The position numbers and the translations under genes were made by a program. The notes under the pieces are model-generated. The model was not told where the DNA came from and made no database searches. It saw only the letters and a program-made list of their open reading frames with translations. DNA of 64,000 nucleotides from Azadirachta indica (Eukaryota; Streptophyta; Magnoliopsida; Sapindales; Meliaceae): the NCBI GenBank assembly GCA_022749755.1, contig CM040451.1, positions 2,804,871 through 2,868,870 of the forward strand. The letters are read 5' to 3'. Positions 49,085 through 61,100 of this stretch are shown piece by piece. Position 1 is the stretch's first letter, and every line of letters starts with the position of its first letter.

Positions 49085-50700
49085 GAGTGGTAATTCAAAT
49101 AAAAAAATTGTATTTGGGTAACATGAATACGATTTGTTAAATATTGATTTAACACAAATATTTTTCATTTATTATTTGTGTCAACCTTTTTAAATTCGAA
49201 TACAATCCCATTTATTTAAATATGATTCATTTAAATTCATTTATTCATTTAAGACATGATTATTCGTTTATTCGTTTAAAACACGTTTATTCATTTATCA
49301 TTTAAAACACAAATACAATTCGTTTAATACACGATTAAAATTGTAACAAAAATAATAAAAATAAATTGCAATATAATAATACTTTTCAATCATACAATAA
49401 AATTCATCTATTTAAATTTATAAGAAAAAAAATACAAATCTCAATTCTCCTAACTTACAAATACCAACATAAACAAGATAATCATTCACAAATAACAATA
49501 TAAACATGACAAATTTCAATGTCATCATGCCATACACATACAAAATTATCAAGCATATCAATCTCGATTTAATTCATTTTCTTTCTGTAAAATATAAAAA
49601 ATAAAATTAACATTATTTGTTACAAATTTTTTCTAAATTGTGGAAAATTTCTTCAAGGACAAAAATCCAACAACAACTACATACATTATCTTAATTAATT
49701 CTTCTTAGCATGCTCACAATTTTTCTAGAGAATAAATATATTTTAAAAGATAAATATAAAATACATACAGAATGTCTTAAAGAGATGACTTACATCATAT
49801 ATTTGCAATTTTTTTTAAAATCCGTTATGTAAAATAAAATTATACTTGAAACCACCTACAAGTCATCGAAATCTAATTCAGAAATCTCATATGTCAATTT
49901 CACACTACTTTTAATTTCATATATTAAATACATATATTACATGCAATTTTATTTACAAAAGAGAGAATAATTTTTTAAAAAATGGTAATTAACAAGCAGA
50001 CCTTTTAAAGATCTCAAAACACCCACAAGTCATAAATTTAATTCAGAAATCTTTGAATGATGTGAAAAGATGGTATAAGCATCATATTGATTAACAATTT
50101 ATATTAAAAGAAAACAAAATAAAAAATTACCTAGAACGAAGTAGAAGTGATTAAGGTGACAAAAAATGGTGGCTGTTAAATGCTAATTGGAGCTTCGGAG
50201 TGGGATGGAGCAGAACTTGGGTCTGTGTTCAATGATTCGGTTGTGGGTGAGATTTGGGATTAGGGCAACCGCTTCTAAGAATATGAAGTCAAATGAAAAA
50301 GTCTGTATTGTGAATATGATTTAGGTTTAGGGTTATACTTGGTTAATATTATTTAAGCCTTTAAGATATTAAAAATAATATATTTTATCAAATATAATTT
50401 TTAAGACCATAATATATAAGGGGTTGTTTGTCGCAAATAAATTTATATTATAAACTTTTTAATTTGATTAAAATTTATTCATTTAAGATACGATTATTCA
50501 TTTTATTTATTTAAAACACGATTATTCGTTTAATTAATTATGTCTTAAATAAATAATCGTATTAGGAGGATCAAATATAAATATGACACAAACAATAATC
50601 ATAATGACACAAATGCAACACAATGATTATTCGTATCAAGTTTTTACAATTCGAATCCATTCAATAGTATCAAATTCTTGACAACTAATTGTGCTATGTT
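49085..50700. repeat. Possible non-autonomous transposon with repeated ATTCGTTTA motifs at both ends
   Basis: Both ends (about 49,240-49,330 and 50,470-50,570) contain runs of TTTAAAACACGATTATTCGTTTA-like motifs, the right one in a foldback. The left outer edge is GGAGTGGTAATTC. The middle is AT-rich and non-coding. Terminal inverted repeats are weak, so the class and exact ends are uncertain. Confidence 0.3.
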
Positions 50701-51470
50701 CTAAATTATCACCCTTGCCCAAGATCATAGCCTAAGCTTTAGCATATTCCTCTCCTTTATGGTCATGGAACATACGCATCGTCCTTAGGAATAGGTCAAA
50801 GAGTAGCATTGACTACTGAACTACATCCGACTGTAATGAATTAAAGAAACTATGCAATGTACTCAGAAATATATCAAGGAAAACCAATGAATATTCCGAA
50901 ACCTTAGGACACTAATGGAAAGGAGTATAGGTACCTACCAAAATTTTTTTAAGTTGTATTTATCCTTTTTTTTAAGTTAAAGTCCGAATGTATTTTAGAT
51001 TCAGTTATTCAAATGTTTTAAAGATATTTATTTTTCTAACTTGATACTGAAATTTCATAATTATGTTTCAATAAAATAAATTAAAATTGAAATCTGAATA
51101 GGGTTTTAGTTGTAATAAACTAAAATATCCTTATAAATTTATTTATTTACTTTTATATAAAGTTTATAATAGAATACTAATTTAAGGTACTTATATTTAG
51201 ACTTTATATTCAAAACATGATAAATTAAAAACAAATATATTATTCAAAAATTTATTCAGATTTATTCTTCCCATTATCCAACATTTTCTTTATCCACCAA
51301 TTCTAACAATTTTCCTTTTATAGATTCTTCTCCATTCTTCCCACCTCATTGTTCTCCTCCCAACTTTTCGAGGTAATAAAACAACCATATTTGTTAAAAC
51401 CGAAAAGGAAAGAGCACACAAACCCACCAAACACACAACGATGCATCAAGAAACCAAAGCTGTGGGTTTG
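50701..51470. other. Intergenic DNA
   Basis: No gene or repeat that I can support, except a short stretch near 50,950-51,240 that resembles the AT-rich MITE-like family. Confidence 0.45.
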
Positions 51471-51473
51471 GAC

Positions 51474-51790
51474 GATTGTGGGAAAAGAAAGTGGATTGGA
51501 CCATGATTTAATGATGATGGTGGTGGTGGTGGTGGTAGCAACCGACAGTGGAGTAGGGTTTGATAATACTGGTGGTGGTGGCTGCGATAGACAATGGAGG
51601 AGTTGTCGGTTGGAGGATTTGTGGGAGAAAAAAGAGGATTGAATTATGATCTATTGATGATGGTTGTGGTGGTGGTGTTGGTAACCAACTGTGGAGGACT
51701 TGATGACAACGGTGGTGGTAATGATGCTAATTGGCAATGAAGAGGATTTGTAGGGAGGAATATATGGGTTGGGGATTTGTGGGAGAAAAA
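51474..51790 (+). repeat. GGT-rich minisatellite, about 142-158-bp unit
   Basis: Units starting GATTGTGGGAAAAG (51,474), GATTTGTGGGAGAAA (51,616) and GATTTGTGGGAGAAA (51,774, partial) each continue with a GATGATGGTGGTGG-type block. A (GGT)n run lies at 51,513-51,536. A 97-codon open frame crosses it but is a by-product of the repeat. Confidence 0.65.
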
Positions 51791-51959
51791 AATAAGAAAA
51801 AAATATAAACAAAAAAATGATATAATTATTTTATTTATAATGGTAGGATCTATTTTTAAAAGTTGTCGGACTTAATTTTACAAAGTATTAGAATTCAATT
51901 TAAAAATCCAAGTAGTAAGGGTAAAATCATACTTTAACCTTATTTTTTAAATGGATGCA

Positions 51960-54235
51960 ACAGTAGCAGGGATGGTAATTTTTTTCACTAAGGCCACGCT
52001 ACTTAAGGTGAGGATGGGAAGGATTTTTTTTCAAAACTTTGGGGATCGAACCAAGTTTGAAGACAAAAACTCATCCCTATTTTAGAAACAAGTCAGGTAC
52101 GTGGACAGGACTTTTTTCCAAATCTGTCTCCATTTCCCAAATTTAAATTCAAAATTTACGTAGATAATTACATAAGTATTCATTTATTTAATAAATAATT
52201 ATAAAAGTTTTATAATTTTTATTTTAATCAAACAAGTCCTTTAAAAAGGTTTCTTATTTTTTAATTTAGTCAATTAAGTCCTTAATAAATATTTACAAAA
52301 TTTTCAATTTAATCAATTTTTAAACTTCCTTTTAAATCATTTTCACAATAAAAAAATTTGGTAAAATAATTAAATATTAAAAAATTTAATAATTAAATTT
52401 AGAACAATAAATTTTGATAAAATAAAAATAATAAATTAATGTAAAAAATAATTAATTTGTAATTAATAAATTAATATCTTGTAATATAGTAATATAAGAT
52501 TAACAAATCAAACAAATTCTTAAAATTTTCTTTTTCTCTTCAGATTTCATACTTCCATTTAGCAAACAAAATATTTAATTTTATGCAAAATTATCAAAAA
52601 AAGGATTTTCTTTTTTTAAGAATGATTTAATAACTTTTCTAACTTTATCAATTTTATAAAAAAATTATATCATAATTTACTAATACAGTTATTTATTTTC
52701 TATTTAATTATATAGATTACTAAAAACATTATAATAAATATATCAATAAAATTTGATATTTTCCGCTGATAAAATTTTTGTTAGATATAATATTTTATAT
52801 AAATTGTTTCAATCAAATTGATGATTGTTATCATTTATCTTATTTTTAACAAATAATTTAAGAAAGAATCAAAAATTATTTTAATGATATATAAATAATT
52901 GATTTTTTTTTATAATTAAAAAGAAATAAAGACCTAATTTGTATTATAATATTCGATAAAAGATTAAAAATTAATGGTATATTTTTTTACAAGAAATTAA
53001 AAATTGAATTATATTAACTAATTTTTATTAAATACTTTAACTATATAATCAAGTCAATAAATATGCTTTTGTGATATTTGAAACTTTTATTAATATATTT
53101 TTATTTAGAAAATTTTTTATTTATATATATGAAATAATTTATTAATTTAAAAAATTTAGATTTCATAATTATAATTAACCATAATCTTGTATAAATGTGT
53201 TTAAAATTTTATTATTGTTAGTTGTAAATAGAAAATATAATGAGTAATAAAATTAATACAATACACAAAATAAATATGTTAGCAAATATAACTAATTAAG
53301 TCAATTTTTATAAATGTGTTCGGGTAATTACACAATAATAAATTAATTATATTATTAATTTACATAACTGTAACATTATGTCTAAAAATTACATATAAGC
53401 TTTATGATTTATAATAATAAATTACATTAATACATTTTTAAGATAAAATTTCTTTTTCAATCTATCATTTGTGTTATCTACGAAGTGTTATCAATTATCT
53501 TATTTTTAACAATTAATAGTGTTTCAATTATCTTATTTTTAACAATTAATAGTGTTTCAATTATCTTATTTTTAACAATTAATTTTATGAAAATTAAGTA
53601 TTTATTTTTAGTACATTACTTTTCACATATAAAAAATTAATATACTACTATTAAGATGATATAAAAATTTGATTTGTATTATGAGATTCGATAAAAAAAA
53701 AATTAATGATATATCATTTAATAATAAATTAAAAATTTATAATCGTAGGAGATAGATTTTGTTAAATACTTTAAATATATAATCAAGTTATTAAATTTCA
53801 CATTTTAAATATTTTTTGTGATATTTGAGATTTTTATCAATTTAATATTTATTTTTGAGAATTTTTTTTATATTATATATATTTCATAATTTAAAATAAT
53901 TCAAATTTAATAACTATAATTACTAGTAGATAATTTAAATTAAAAATAATATTTAAGTATTGTTAGATTATACAATTTTTTTATATATTAATAATAATAA
54001 AAATGAAATATTTATTCTTTATTAAATATATCTTATTTACACACTTTGATTTGCAATTCATAATTGTATACTGATAAGATAATCGCTGACATTTTTCCAA
54101 GTCATGTGTTCGACTCCAAATAATTGCACTAATTGTAATTTCTTTTCGTAATCCTGGAAGGGGGATGGGCTGGCCAAGCAAGGACAGGGATGAAATTTGT
54201 GTTCCCCGACTCATCCCCGCCCCGGTGCTATCTCT
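51960..54235. repeat. Possible AT-rich transposon with an internal duplication
   Basis: The left edge has AGCAGGGATGGTAATT. The right edge has a G/C-rich CTCATCCCCGCCCCGGTGC block, a kind often seen at ends of plant non-autonomous elements. The interior is AT-rich and non-coding. Segments at about 52,810-53,180 and 53,480-53,930 share the same order of motifs, indicating an internal duplication about 660 bp apart. Element boundaries are a guess. Confidence 0.3.
53491..53589. repeat. 33-bp tandem repeat, three copies
   Basis: TCAATTATCTTATTTTTAAC begins at 53,491, 53,524 and 53,557, each followed by AATTAATAGTGTT in the first two units and AATTAATTTTATG in the last. The first two units are nearly identical. 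Confidence 0.8.
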
Positions 54236-54787
54236 AAATAGTAGGATTACATATTAAAATTTTTCGAAGTGTGTCCTAATTTATTGTTTTACTAAAGTCT
54301 AGGGACTAAACTGTTATTTATTATTCCATTGCAAGCCGCTTCTCCTTTCTATTTTTTCTTTTCTCCATGTTCACACGATGCTAATAATAATGACGATCAC
54401 TTTGTTTAGTAATATAATATATAAATTAATGCATTAATCACAACCGTCTAACTTCTGTTTATGTGATGTCACATGCAATAATTCCTGTGAAAATTCAGTC
54501 TTACCTTCAGTGTTTAATTTTTATTTTTCTTTTATCCGTCTCTCATACAATTATGAGAATTGGCAAGGGGCTTTTGCATACTTTCTTTGTCTCTAAGATT
54601 GGCTAATTGCTTATGTAGATATGTGTACACCACCCACTGATTATTCACAGTATAGTACTCTCTCATATTGGGAATCTCTTACCAAGGCTAGTGTTGAGTT
54701 GTTTTTCCTTCAAGATATGTATAAATGTACAATTACTACAAATGATCTTGCGTGTGCGCGCAGACACACACATACGCGTTCTTTAGT
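54236..54787. other. Intergenic DNA downstream of the receptor kinase gene
   Basis: No gene that I can support. A short open frame at 54,621-54,857 has no family features and runs into the tandem duplication. Confidence 0.45.
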
Positions 54788-55059
54788 GGGATCATCAAAT
54801 TGTAGCTATGAAGAGTTTCCTTGCAATCTAAGCACAAATTTATTCATCTACAATTGATACCATAGATCTAAATAACTCAAAGAAAGAAACAGGGACTAAT
54901 ACTTCGAAGGAAAAGAAAAGATAGGGATTATCAGATTGTAGATATGAAGAACTTACTTGTAAACTAAGCACAAACTTATTCACTTATAACTGATACAATA
55001 GATATAAATAACTCAAAGAAAGAAACAAGGACTAATACTCTGAAGGAAAAGAAAAGATA
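54788..55059. repeat. 136-bp tandem duplication just past the kinase stop codon
   Basis: GGGATCATCAAATTGTAG (54,788) and GGGATTATCAGATTGTAG (54,924) start two similar units. Each carries AAATAACTCAAAGAAAGAAA and AAGGAAAAGAAAAGATA near its end. It lies 50-320 bp beyond the stop of the minus-strand kinase, so it may fall in the 3' UTR or just outside it. Confidence 0.75.
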
Positions 55060-55106
55060 CTGAGATCCTTCACATATATAAAACACTTGCTAGCCTCCAA
55101 ATTGAT

Positions 55107-58100
55107 TCATTTTGAGGTAGTGGCCACGTTAGAAATTTCCTCAAGCTGACTTACAACTTGAGACATTGGTGGCCTAAGAGTAGGTGACTGATCCACGCAT
55201 TTTATTGCCAACTCCAAGACTTCAATGGCTTGTTTGCTCACATCGCGATTAATATTAGGCATATTTGTATCCACCAAATCAAAAAGCCTTCCCTTTGTAT
55301 GTAAGACAATAGCCTGTATAATGAAACATTATTAATTAATTCGTTCGGTAGAATCATATATCTAAGTTTTGAAGGTTTTGAGCCTGTGTTATTGTTCTAA
55401 TTAATCTAAACTTTCTAATTGGTACTAAACCTTAAAAAGAAAAAGAAAAAGAAATGATCAAATAACTCAGATTATTAATTAGTAGATGATTGAGATGCTT
55501 GTCTAATGAATGATACTTGAATCTACTGTATACTTGATGAATTGTGACATCTAAACTTCTAGAGAAATATTGAATAGTTAATATTAATAAAAAATTCTTA
55601 ATTACAGGCATTTGTCCTTTAATTAATTTACAAAAGATGAATTTGTACTAAAACATTTTTGTTTGGGGTTGTACAACGGTTGTTTAACGTAAACTAAATA
55701 GTATTTTGTTGCAAAAACAGCTATATTTTAATATAAATTTGCGGTTTAAAAGAAAGGAGAAGAGCTATATTTAACTTAGATAATACTGTCAAGTTCCCTT
55801 ACCTTGTCTAAAAGAAAAACAGTCTCTTGGTTTGCATCATACGTGGCATTAGTCTGTCCACTAACTATTTCGAGTAAAACGATTCCAAAACTATAAACAT
55901 CAACTGCTTCTGTTATGGCTTTCCGCATCCCATACTCGGGTGCCATGTATACCCTGAAATAATAAGAAACAAAAACGGACGATTAAAAGGAGAAAAAAAG
56001 TTATTGTAAAAAAACAACCTTGTGTCTGATTAATAAGATATGTTTGTGTATATTAATTTGTTTACTTACGCTGTCCCTTTTTCTTGGATGAACTTGAATG
56101 GATTTTCTTCGTCATAAAGCTTTGCTAGTCCAAAATCAGCTACCTTAGCTTTAAGATTTCCATCAAGTAGAACATTACTGGGTTTAATATTTCTGTGAAT
56201 AATTTTATGACTCTTCTTATCTTCGTGTAGATACTTCAAACCCTTGCCTATTCCAAGGCAGATACCAATTCTTGTTGGCCAATCAAGTTGTATATCAGAT
56301 TTTGGATCTGCGTATCCTCAGGTCAATTCTCATTATAGTTTAATGTTGTTTACTCACAAAACACAACGAAAACAAAGTATGTTGCTGCTAAAATTTACAA
56401 GTTAAAGAATCAGGCGCATGATCATGAAAAAAGATAACTTACCGAATAAGGCATGTTGAAGTGATCCTTTTTCCATATATTCATAGATCAACAAGTGCAA
56501 GTCCTTTTTGGAATAGCAATCCAACAACTTGACGACATTCTCATTTTCACCCAATTGCTTCAGGGCATACACTTCGGTTCCTATTTGACAAATTTCGTGC
56601 TTTGATTGAGGAGAAAGCTTCTTAACTGCCACAGTCATCTTATTCATCTTATCTGATAATTCAGCCTGCACCATGCAAAAGACTTATAATGATTATGTTT
56701 TTACTTAAAGATCCCAAATTATACATATACAAACCATGTATTAATTTTATAGTATCCTGAAAAGAAAAACAATAATTCATCCTTGATGTAATAAAAATGT
56801 TCAACCTTGTAAACTGTCCCAAAACGTCCCTTGCCGATCTCATTCTTGGAGCTGAAATTTCTAGTAGCATCTTTCACATGTTTAATGGTATAAGTTATGC
56901 CTTGAAGTGTTACTTTGTTCACTATTTCAAGCAAACAAGAAAAAGAACAAATGATATTTCCTAATAATTTTTAAACAAAACTTCTCAATGAGAGTGTGCA
57001 TAAAGATGAATCAGTGGGTCGGGTGGTGAAGCATAAAATGAATCTCACCGCGCAACTCTCTGTCTCCTAGCCATCCCAGTCTCCACATAAGGGCCACTAT
57101 AAGAAGCGGAGCTAATACAGCAGCAAGTACAATTCCTACTATATCCAATGTAGATAGTCCTCCGACTTTGAATTCTGGTTGATTGCAACAAGAAACCATG
57201 CATATAGTGTAAAATAATAGATTTCAAACTTCAAATAAATTAATTATTAAACAAAAGAGCAGCATGAATGCAACTTAATTCCTACTTGGTGTTACAGAAA
57301 TAGCTGATATAAGAGGTCCATTAACAGGAGTTGGACTGAATAGAGATCCCTTGCCATTCCAGAATAACTTGATTTCCAATTTATGATGAGGTACAACAAC
57401 ATCTTCAAAATTTTCACTCCATATCTTATCTGGACCACCAGCTATTGCCTTTATGTTGAAATCTTTCCGCTCTAGCTTCCCCTGTAATAAAGAGTTCCTA
57501 AGTGGAAGGCAGTATTGCAACAATGGCAATATGAAAAAGGTAAAATTGTTAAATACCTGAATATATATGTCAAACACACGTTTCCCAGAACTACTAAGGT
57601 CTTCATCCTTTGAAAATATGATTTCAGAAAAGTGAAGTGACACTTTATACCTGCCTTTATGTAAGCAAAAACCATAATATGTTAGAGACTGAGGACAAAG
57701 GCGAGCTTTTGAATATAAAGAGGCCTCCTCAGAATTAAAAGAGACTCCGCATGTTGCATTTGCTTTGTAATCACTTGAATTGGTTCTTTTTCCAAAAAAG
57801 TCTCCGTTACAACTATATGCCCAGTTGTATGCTGGCTTATTAACGTAAAAACTTGATGTCGAATTATCTGCCTCATAGTGATTTCTTCCAATGGTTACTT
57901 CCTCACCACCAGCATTTATGAACAAGGAATGGTCTGCAAGAAATTTCGTACAATAAGTAGATTTTGATTTCAAGCAAAAAGGCAATTAATGTAGTTTTAG
58001 GAGAGATGGATGAATTTTATCAAAAAAAAAAAAAAAAAAAGAAAAGAAAATAATATATGCCGAAACTTACATTTGGATGTCTTGCCACGACAATGCTTAT

Positions 58101-61100
58101 CCATTATGTCTTGCGGGAAATCACTGAATAGCTAAATTTGGTAAGAAAAAATTTCGACCAGGTTCTTGTAATAATTGCATAATATAGAAGATATATATGA
58201 TTTAACATACCTATTTCTTGGTTCACTGGTTACAGCAGCAACAAATAGCATACAGACAAGTTCATGGAAAGATCAGAAATCATATATATATATATATATA
58301 TATACAGAGAGAGAGAGAGAGTGAATTGAGTAACTCTCATAATTGAAATTTAAAGTTTCGACAAAATTGACAATGCAAAAAAAAAAAAAGGATCATGATG
58401 TAATTATCTTACATATTTATTATATTTGTCTGATTTGAGTTTGTTTGGCCGAAATCCCTGCAAGATTAACGATTTAAAGTGCTATAATATATATTTTGTT
58501 TAATTATTATATTTGATAAGAGAAAAAAGTGACAAATGCTTGGAAGATAAAGAAGATTTAATTTATTGGCATGCAAATATACCTTTCATGGTTGATTAGT
58601 AGCATCTGTATGCATAATAAGTCCGTGAAATATAAACAATAAAAAAAATACCTTATTAGTGAAAATTTAATCGCGGAAAGATTAGCGCCCATTTAATTCG
58701 TGATTTAAAAATTATTTTTAAAATTTTGAATACAATTTAAAATTTTGAGTTGTATTCATAATATTTTAAAATTTGAAAAATATGTTTAATATAATATTTA
58801 AAATTATTTTTTAAATTATAAAATGTTAAAAAATTATTTGATATAACTTTTGAAAAAATAAATAAGAATATGTGTTTGTTTAACCTATTTTTAACAACTT
58901 ATTTTCATCAAAACTTTTAAGACAAAGATATAGTTTTTTAATTTTTTGTATTTTTTATTTTAAAAAACAAAGAATTGTTTCAAAAACTTAATCAAAAGGG
59001 CCCTTAGTTTGAAAGGTCCAGATAGAAAGAAAGGAAAAAAAAAAAAAAAGCGCTCTCAATGCTATATGTTTTCTTACAGATTAGGTTCGTCGGAGAATGT
59101 AAAATTATTGTATGAAAGATCCCTGCAAGATAACAAGTCACATAATTAAGGATTTTGGACAGATATATAGATATATTGATGTATAAATGCTTGAATTCAT
59201 ATATATTTGTATATATATTTTTTCAAATTAAAAGCATATTCCAAATTGATGCTAATATAGTATATTATATATAATTCAACGTCATTAATTATTTTTTCTA
59301 GTAGTGTGAAAACGTACCCCAGAATACGCACTGTGTTATTAATCCAAGATGGGAATGTCCCACTGAGCATATTTCCAGTAAGCAGCCTAAACAAATTAAA
59401 TTGCAATTAATGTCTGGTGGTAATGTATACTATAAACAAGAACAAAATGTGTGCTCCTCCTTGTCTCATATACATTAAGAAGAAGTTAGCAATCCTTACA
59501 GCCTATACAAGGACACACGCTTTAAATCATCTGGAAGTCCACCAGTTAATTTGTTAAAACTCAAGTCACTGCAATATGCATGCATAATTAAACAGTTAAT
59601 AATATGGATCGTATTTGAAAAAAAGGTAATAATATTGCAAGTAATTAACTTTTCTGAATAAGGAGATAGGGCATACAGGTAATATAACGACCGTCTGGAC
59701 CAGTTGGAAATATATGATGGGATTTCACCAATAATATTACAGTTCCTCAGCATCCTGCATGCCGATCCACAAGAATTAATGGTCTGTAGCATAACTAATT
59801 AATTAAATAATGTAGATTCCTACCCACTTACAGATTATATATACGGGGCAAATTAGCTGTCTTTGGGAAAGGGAAGCCCGAATTATTTAGGTCAGTAACC
59901 AACCTGGAATAAACAGAGACAAATTATATATATATAAAGATTCAATTTACGTAGAATACAAGAAATTGCAGAGATTTAATTTGATTCTTCTTACAAATAT
60001 TGAAGATTTGCCATGTTAAGTATCTCTTGAGGCAGTTCTCCTTCAAAATTATTTCCAACTAGATTCCTGTACGTGCCACCCACACATATATAGATCAGAA
60101 ATTAAAGTACGTACGTACTACCTTGCTATCATGAGAATTAATATTGTATATATAAATATTTAAATGCTCTAAGGTAAGCTGCAGATTTAGTACTCAAGAA
60201 ATTAATATTTGATTAATTTTCTATAGAAGAAACAGCATATGCATATGTAACAAATATAATAGGCGGCTCGACTTGCTCAATGCTTACAACTCAGTTAGTT
60301 GGACCCAGTTTGCGATGTACGAGGGAATGGAGCCCGACAAATTATTCCCACCTACACCACTGCAATATTGACAAATTAAGAATTTAAGTTGCAATTAGTT
60401 GTTCGATTTAAACAACTAAAATAGGAAAGAGCGAAACACCAAAATATATTGAGTTAGTCACTTACAATTGCTGTAGGTTAATAAGTTTCTCGTACTCTTT
60501 TGGCAACTTCCCTTCTAAGTTATTGGATATCAACCACCTGCAATTAATTTATTGATTTTGTTAATTGGTTCCTAAATTTCCATATATATAACTAATTAAT
60601 TAAAAAACTTACAAGCCTGTGAGATTTCTTAGGTTCCCTAGTTGCGAAGGAGGATTACCAGTTAGTTCATTGTTGGGCAACCATCTGTTTAAAACAACAC
60701 TAAAATCAGAGGGGAAACTAAAAAATAATTGGTTTAATAATTAAATTAATACTTGATCAATGTAGAGCAAAGTGAGGAAATTGATTTCATACAGAAACTG
60801 GAGCCCAGAGAGGTCTCCCAGTTCAGGAGGAATGTTGCCCGACAACTGGTTCCAACCTAAACTCCTACAAATTAAACCCAAAAATATATGCATATTATTT
60901 AATTTGCACTATATATAATTATATTAAGAATAATTTACTTGATTACGTGTCCACATTTTGTCACGTATAACAAAAATTAGTTTTTTCTTTTTTTAAATTT
61001 TATGCCCTATCCATGATTATTTTGGTGACAATGCACGTTTGATAAAAATATAAAAGGAACTTTGGCGGCAATAGATAGTTTTCTAAATTTTTTTTATTAG

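Noticed and set aside
51349..51642. 97-codon frame with poly-Val and poly-Gly runs
   Set aside because: Low-complexity product of the GGT-rich minisatellite; frame not kept between repeat units.
54621..54857. 78-codon plus-strand frame
   Set aside because: Contains a CA-repeat region and runs into the 136-bp tandem duplication; no protein family features.
58200..58260. Extra exon between the LRR and malectin exons of the receptor kinase
   Set aside because: The reading frame joins perfectly without it, and no suitable acceptor and donor pair was found.
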